From the NCBI GenBank assembly GCA_013396755.1, contig VWZF01004788.1, positions 558,001 to 622,000 of the forward strand: a stretch of 64,000 nucleotides of DNA, in the 5' to 3' direction. The notes under the pieces were generated by a model. It had not been told where the DNA came from. It saw only the letters and a program-made list of their open reading frames with translations, and did not search any database. Shown here in pieces: positions 59,201-64,000 of the stretch. The stretch's first letter is position 1. Each line of letters begins with the position of its first letter. A program made the translations under genes and the position numbers. The DNA is from Sclerurus mexicanus. Lineage: Eukaryota; Chordata; Aves; Passeriformes; Furnariidae.

Positions 59201-62200
59201 TATGCACAAGAAACATGAAATACTTTTCAGCGTATTTACCTTGCATGACTCTCATGCAAACCTGCTTAATGTGCTGATCAGTGGGCTCTTTTCCCTAGGA
59301 TAAAAAAAAAATAATAGATTTTAAAAAATACAGTTGATGTCACAGTACAATTTATAAGTGAGCCTGATGCAAAAAAATGTTGGCCAGTTGTCACAGTTTA
59401 AGCCCAACCAGCAACTAAGAACCACACAGTCACTCACACATTTCTCCCACACCAGTGGAATGGAGGAGAGAATTGGTAGGGTAGAAGTGAGAAAACTCAT
59501 GTGTTGAGAAAAAAAGTTTAATAAATGGAAAGATGAAGGAGGAGCGTCTGGAAGAAGAAGGGAAAGAGGATGAAGAAGAAAATAAAGCCCAAGAAAGACA
59601 AGTGATACAAATTAAAGCAATTGCTCACCACCACCACGCCCCCTCCCTGAAACTTTCCCCTGCTTTTATTGCTGAGCACGATGCCTAAAGGTAAGGGCAT
59701 GACCCTTTGGTCAGTTGAGATCAGCTGTCCTGGCTGTGTGGCCTCCCAGGTTTTTGTGCAACTCCAACCTTCTCACTGGCGGGGCTGTGTAAGGAGCAGA
59801 AAAGGCTTTGATGCCATGTGAACACTATTCAGGAGTAACTAAAACATCATAGAATGGCTTGGGTTGAAAGGGACCTTCAAAATCATCTAGTTCCAACCCC
59901 TCTGCTCAGGGCCCCATTCAACCTGGCCTTGAACACTTGCAAGGATGGTGCATCCACAATTTCTCTGGGCAATCTGTTAGTACCTACCTCACCATTCTCA
60001 CAATGAAAAACTTCTTCCTAATATCTAATCTAAATCTTTGTTCTTTCACTTTGAAGCTATTACCCCTTGTCCTATTCCCATCTGTGTGCTGTAAAGACTA
60101 TACTCAGCACAAATGCAAAACATAACCCCAAACAATCCACTGTGAAGAAATTTAGCCCTATCCCAAACAAAATCAATCCACCAGTCACTAAAAGGTGTTC
60201 CAGTTTCTGCAAGTGCAACTATTCCAGCTGATGTCAATTTGACTAGCAAGGTAAATACTGTGAGTGAGGCATCCTGCTATCAAACATTGTTTCATGCACA
60301 CTACAGGTGTGGGGTGGGCGTGAGAAAACAGAGCTGAACTGAAAGCTGAGGATTCATCGTGTATACACAATCCCAAGATTTCTCTGGTGTACAGATGTTA
60401 GAAGTATAGGGTACTTCAAACCTGTACTGTGGCACTTTGCACATGTACACATCTCCTGATGCGAAACTGGGAGTGGTGTGAGCGACAGGTAAGTGTTCAA
60501 AAGATACCAATTACATGAAAACAGTACTTACAGCCGGACCTTCACTGCCAGGCAGACCTGGGGCACCCTGTTCACCCTGCAAGCCTCGTGGTCCAGGGGA
60601 GCCTCGTGGCCCTTCCATGCCAGGCAGTCCCCGACTTCCCTCAGGCCCACGGGAACCAGGGTCTCCAGGATTACCAATCTGATAATGAAAGAGGAACTTC
60701 AGTGAACTGCTATGCTAGTGTTAGAATCATTCTGACATATCAAAATGGTGACAGGAGCTATTGACAAATGGAAAGCAATGAGTGCTGGGATCTACAGTTG
60801 TTGAACAGCTTTTTAGATAAGCTACTGGAGTCAGTGGTTGGGTGATTTATAAGAGGACTGTATTCATCAGTTAAAGGGGAGAAGTAGAAAAATAATATAT
60901 TCTGTCAAATCAGCATTTACAGTGACATGGTCAAGATGGTTTTTTTGTCAAGGAAGAGAATCTAGTACTTGGTTTCTACTTCTTACTTCATACATGTCAA
61001 TATGCAACATTTTTAGATATTAAGTGCTGCTTAAGTTACAAAAATTCCAGCTCCCTGCATGCTCCAATGCCTTTCATGCCCGTTTGTAGAGTATAAGCCT
61101 CTACTGTTTAGCCCCAGGCTGTTTGGAAACACACATTTTTGCTTTGCTTGGTCTGTCAGAGCCAGAGCTAGTTCTAGTGCCTACCCTTGAGCTTGATGGC
61201 AGAGAAGATGCTTGCACAAACTGACATTGACAAACTGCCTGAAAGAATGCGATGCCACTTTATTTCAGGAATAAAGTTAATCCTGGGAAGGAGGAGGGGC
61301 CAGGCCGAATGTGTTTTTAAGATTTGTTTTACTTCCCATTATCCTACTCTGATTTTGATTGGCAATTACTTTTCCCAGGTTGAGTCTCTTGACCATGACA
61401 AAAACTGGTGAGTGATCTCTCCCTGCCCTCATCTCGACCCACGAGCCTTTTGTTGTATTTTCTCTCCCTGACCAACTGAGGAAGGGAGTGATAGAGCACC
61501 TTTGGTGGGCACTCTGTGTCCAGCCAGGGTCAAACCATCACAGTTACTTTCAATACAAGTTAATTTACCACTATTAATCAGTAGTAGTACTAACAAAGAA
61601 AAGAACCGGCAATTAAAAAAAATAAAGAAGAAAAAAATAGAAAAGCAGGAAAAAAAAATCCTACATGCTCACAATTTCCAAAATCTACTGGGGTGGAGGG
61701 AGTAGACTTATACTCGCTAAAAGAGATGCTGAAGAACAAATTACTCAGCTGTGGTATAAGTTAAATCCACAAGATGGAGCCATTTCGGTTCCATCGGTGC
61801 TGCATCTCAGACAGCCAATTGCTGTCTCTATTGGAAGGAAACCCAACGAAGAGCTTCAATGGATATATTAAGGAGACAGAAAAATTGCCTTTATGGAGAA
61901 TATAGGAACTTTATGGACTATACAGGAAGCCATCATTCCTTTCTCCCCCAGCCTGGTGAGTTACCAGGTTCCCTGATGCATTACTCATTCCTGTGTAGCT
62001 ACTCACTAAGATGACAAGCACTCAAGGGTCTCATCAAGACAAGGGAATTTTAAAAATCTAGGTGGATAAAATTACAGATTTCTCCTCTCCTCTATCTTTT
62101 CCTTCTTGCCTTCTGGTAGGATCTTGATCAGCAGTAAACACACTCTAGTTTGCACTTGCTTAGCCCCAAAGTTACCCAGATCACTAAGAACACAAGCACA

Positions 62201-62890
62201 GGGTTTCTTTGTGGTCAGCCTCATTTCCCTGTGGGCAGAACTGTTGGTGTTTTATTATCACAGCCTGTACTGTCAGATGCTCTAACAATTCCACTCTTCA
62301 GTGATCCTGAAATAAAATAAGAGTTGAGCTCTCAAATTATTTTTCTTGTGTGGCATACAAGCTTCTGCTCACCTTCCACATCAAAGTTATCATTTCACTA
62401 TTTAAAAAAATAAAATAAAAAAGAGGAGCCTGGGTCATAAAGACTTCTGATTTCACAGACCTCACAATCCTGCTGCCAGCTTGTTTTACAGTGTAAAGAT
62501 TACAGGCTGCATGCAGCCACTGCACTGAGCCCCCTTTCTATACAACCCCCACTGTACAAAGAGTGCATTCATTTTCTTTAAAAAAAATATTTGTTGAACA
62601 GAAAACCACTGCTGAACGACGCTTCTCTTTTGTGGAGTTGGAATTCAGGAAATTAATTCATCTCCAAAACTAATTCATTTTAATATTGACTGTATTCAAA
62701 ATTTAAATAGAAGAAAAGCTGTTGAAACTCATTCAATGTAATTGTGATAAAGATCTCAGCTTGTTACTTGGTCTTTTTCTTTCCTTAAATCAGAAAACCA
62801 TTTATCTGATCTACTAGATCTCTGTATTTTTGTAACAATGCTATTCATTATACTTACAGCTCCCTTTGCTCCTGGCAATCCCATGTCACC
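53064..62890 (-). CDS. COL9A1: Collagen alpha-1(IX) chain, 3' part of gene (6 coding exons; 5' end outside window)
   Basis: Alpha-1 chain of collagen IX, the cartilage and vitreous FACIT that pairs with COL9A2 and COL9A3 and is cross-linked to collagen II fibrils. Six GT-AG exons give an open frame of 228 residues plus stop, about a quarter of the 921-residue human chain. Residues 1-60 are the end of COL2; 61 to about 93 are NC2, with HIKQVCMRVMQ-E-QLAQLA and Cys73; then COL1 to 206; then NC1 with Cys208 and Cys213 (GYCEPASC) and the tail RVQAGQRVGKNMKGP. TDQHIKQVCMRV, FPGQxGxRGLPGxKGPPG, ASYGRxGRDG and CEPASC match recalled human COL9A1 rather than COL9A2 or COL9A3. The TSPN domain and promoters lie beyond 64000. 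Transcription runs toward COL19A1. Confidence 0.95.
53360..53520. repeat. CTGCAG/GCTGC-rich patch in last COL9A1 intron
   Basis: A locally GC-richer stretch with many CTGCAG, GCTGC and GCAGC words, unlike the surrounding AT-rich intron. It resembles a decayed trinucleotide-type array. Function unknown. Confidence 0.4.
54399..54476 (-). CDS. COL9A1: COL9A1 penultimate exon (COL1)
   Basis: 78 nt, phase 1 on both sides, acceptor TTGCTTTAG, donor GTAAAT. After the split Gly it reads EPGERGERGFPGRGLKGYPG then PRGLP. The layout is four triplets, the dipeptide GR, four triplets, the same size and layout as COL19A1 exon w32. Confidence 0.94.
54477..56997 (-). other. COL9A1 intron, no recognised content
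   Basis: 2.5 kb intron with T-rich runs (about 55051-55080). I see no coding block or identifiable retroelement. Confidence 0.6.
56998..57186 (-). CDS. COL9A1: COL9A1 exon with second half of NC2 and start of COL1
   Basis: 189 nt, phase 1 on both sides, acceptor TTCATCGCAG, donor GTAAGA. Its first two bases complete a split Glu codon, giving E-QLAQLAASLRRPEFGAPG, then triplets including GENGFPGQLGPRGLPGLKG and ending GRKGPK. It is equivalent to COL19A1 exon w31. Confidence 0.95.
57187..59239 (-). other. COL9A1 intron, no recognised content
   Basis: 2.05 kb intron. A 20-bp T run lies at about 58809-58828. No gene or interspersed repeat recognised. Confidence 0.6.
59240..59294 (-). CDS. COL9A1: COL9A1 exon with first half of NC2 helix
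   Basis: 55 nt, enters in phase 0 and leaves in phase 1, acceptor TATCCTAG, donor GTAAAT. It encodes GKEPTDQHIKQVCMRVMQ plus the first base of a Glu codon. In collagen IX this segment drives chain selection and trimerisation, and its Cys is an interchain disulfide candidate. Confidence 0.94.
59389..60172 (-). mobile_element. Avian ERV LTR remnant, interrupted by a CR1
   Basis: The + strand starts TGTCACAGTTTAAGCCCAAC and continues with ACCACACAGTCACTCAC and CCAGTGGAATGGAGGAGAGA, the reverse complement of the end of a common avian endogenous retrovirus LTR (ERVL-like by my recollection). The other LTR end resumes after the CR1, at about 60109-60172 (GCACAAATGCAAAACATA, GAAGAAATTTAGCCCTATCC). 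No gag, pol or env sequence accompanies it, so it looks like a solo LTR. Outer edges are approximate. Confidence 0.75.
59846..60108 (-). mobile_element. CR1 LINE 3' fragment nested in the LTR
   Basis: The + strand reads ATCATAGAATGGCTTGGGTT followed by AAAGGGACCTTCAAAATCAT, the reverse complement of the CR1 3' end, and continues to about 60108 with typical CR1 antisense text (CTTCTTCCTAATATCTAATC, CCCCTTGTCCTATTCCC). 5'-truncated. Confidence 0.88.
60532..60678 (-). CDS. COL9A1: COL9A1 exon (end of COL2)
   Basis: 147 nt, 49 codons, phase 0 on both sides, acceptor TCATTATCAG, donor GTAAGT. It starts IGNPGDPGSRGPEGSRGLPG, passes GMEGPRGSPGPRG, and ends GLPGSEGPA. The recalled human segment GLPGMEGPRGPPGPRG is nearly identical. 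Confidence 0.94.
61154..61542 (+). mobile_element. Avian ERV solo LTR remnant, sense +
   Basis: Runs from TGTCAGAGCC to CAAACCATCACA, so it has TG...CA ends. The right half (CATCTCGACCCACGAGCCTT, TGAGGAAGGGAGTGATAGAG, GGTGGGCACTCTG, CCAGCCAGGGTCAAACC) matches a frequent avian retroviral LTR 3' part as I recall it. No internal retroviral sequence seen. The left edge is inferred from the TG and is less certain. Confidence 0.65.
62858..62890 (-). CDS. COL9A1: COL9A1 exon (COL2), most upstream in window
   Basis: 33 nt, phase 0, GDMGLPGAKGA, joining to IGNPG of the next exon. Acceptor TTTCCTTAG, donor GTAAGT. Its two-residue end GA before I makes a short interruption-like junction (GAIG). Confidence 0.88.
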
Positions 62891-64000
62891 CTAAGGAAAA
62901 ATAAGACACGCTATATCAGAAGAGTCTTCCATTACCAGAGTCATTACAAATGCAGCAAATTTGACATGATTTTTTTCACAAAAAAGTTCACATATTTAGT
63001 TGATTTATACAAAATTGCACCAGAAATCAATTACAATTTCCTTGAAAATAAAACTTGAATTTCAGGGATTTTTTTGCAAAATTCCCTTCTCAGAAATATT
63101 TCACAAAGGTGCAAATGAGAAAGCATGTTTTTTATAATTGATTTTGTATTGCTTATCTTGGAATTAGATACAGGGCTCTAACCTCTCAAACCACAGCTAC
63201 ATCACACAACAATCTCAGAAGATTGCAAACCTTTAGAGGAAGAATTATTTAAATCAGGACTTTCTGGTTTGACAGAACTATGGATATCCGCATTGTGTTA
63301 GCCCTGACAAAACTGCAACAGAAACCAGGCAAGTGTCTGCCTAATGTGCTGTGAAGAAGCCAAATCCCTAAAAGCTGCTATTTCCAGCAACCTTTCTCCT
63401 GTCTTGAAAATCACCAAGATCCCTCTATCACCTGAGAGTAGCAGTCCTACTATTCAAGAGTTTTTAGTTTTCCCTCTGAATTGGAAAAGAAAAAGTTTCA
63501 AAATCTTGTAATCACTGACAAAATTGATTAGTATGAAAACATCAAAGAAAAGGAGTTATTCTTGGAGAGATTCCCAAAAACTCAATTTTCTCTGTTCCTA
63601 AATGTCATTAGTGAAATAATTGGTTTCTAAAGGTTACAAAGGCCATTTTGTCTGTGAAATAAGATGAAATAAAATAGAAATAATAACTATTATTGGTTTA
63701 AAACCAGACTAACAAACAGAACCCTTAGACAACTCATGGCATTGCTTCCTGTGAATCTTTAGAGTGATTGTAAAGCTCAATTACTAGCTCACCTAGGACA
63801 TCTAGCTCACTAGGGCTGTTAATTAAAACTCTTTCAGAATTGCAGAATTTAAGAGAAAAAATGGTCATTTCCAGCACACAACCTGGCTACCCAGGGGCAC
63901 ACGACCCAGGCATTACCCATGTGAATTCACAACATGCCACTCTAATATGGTATACGTACACATGTATACACATATATTCCTCCAGCAATATCACAGTGCC
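62891..64000 (-). other. COL9A1 intron, no recognised content
   Basis: No Gly-X-Y block is visible on the minus strand up to the window end. AT-rich, with a TA/CA-rich stretch near 63950-63980. Confidence 0.6.

Noticed and set aside
59389..61542. Possible complete endogenous provirus between the two LTRs
   Set aside because: The LTRs differ in sequence type and orientation, and the DNA between them is COL9A1 exon and intron with no gag, pol or env sequence.
1..64000. CRISPR arrays, operons, bacterial mobile elements, novel defence systems
   Set aside because: The window is ordinary avian nuclear DNA with spliced genes and retroelement fossils; nothing resembling these systems is present.

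Overview
Vertebrate nuclear DNA, almost certainly from a bird. It has short GT-AG exons separated by compact introns, several CR1 LINE fragments with their typical 3' end, and avian-type retroviral LTR remnants. There are no operons, bacterial genes, CRISPR arrays or rRNA/tRNA genes. The LTR types suggest a neoavian rather than a galliform bird, but that is a weak inference.

The window holds the 3' parts of two FACIT collagen genes in tail-to-tail orientation. On the + strand, 33 coding exons from 1977 to 43425 encode the C-terminal 673 residues of collagen alpha-1(XIX), COL19A1. They cover the collagenous domains, the non-collagenous breaks, the NC2 trimerisation helix, COL1 and the short Cys-containing NC1 tail. 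On the - strand, six coding exons from 62890 down to 53064 encode the C-terminal 228 residues of collagen alpha-1(IX), COL9A1: the end of COL2, NC2, COL1 and NC1. Both open reading frames are intact across every predicted splice junction. The same neighbour arrangement exists in mammals (human 6q13), as I recall it.

Region by region: 1-1976 is intron upstream of the first recognisable COL19A1 exon. 1977-36453 is exon-rich COL19A1, with a sense CR1 in one intron (about 4820-5877) and antisense CR1 pieces at 9455-9680 and 32931-32975. 36454-42973 is a 6.5 kb intron. 42974-43425 carries the last two coding exons. 43426 to about 48.9 kb is the probable long COL19A1 3' UTR. A degraded CR1-like composite repeat lies at 49312-50053. 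About 52.3-53.06 kb is the probable COL9A1 3' UTR. 53064-62890 is COL9A1, with an LTR split by a CR1 (59389-60172) and a second LTR (61154-61542) in its introns.

Both proteins would be secreted homologous fibril-associated collagens. The most informative observation is that the two gene tails share intron phases, a split Glu codon inside the NC2 helix, and a 78-nt exon with the same four-triplet/GX/four-triplet layout. This supports origin by an inverted duplication. I found no convincing previously undescribed system.
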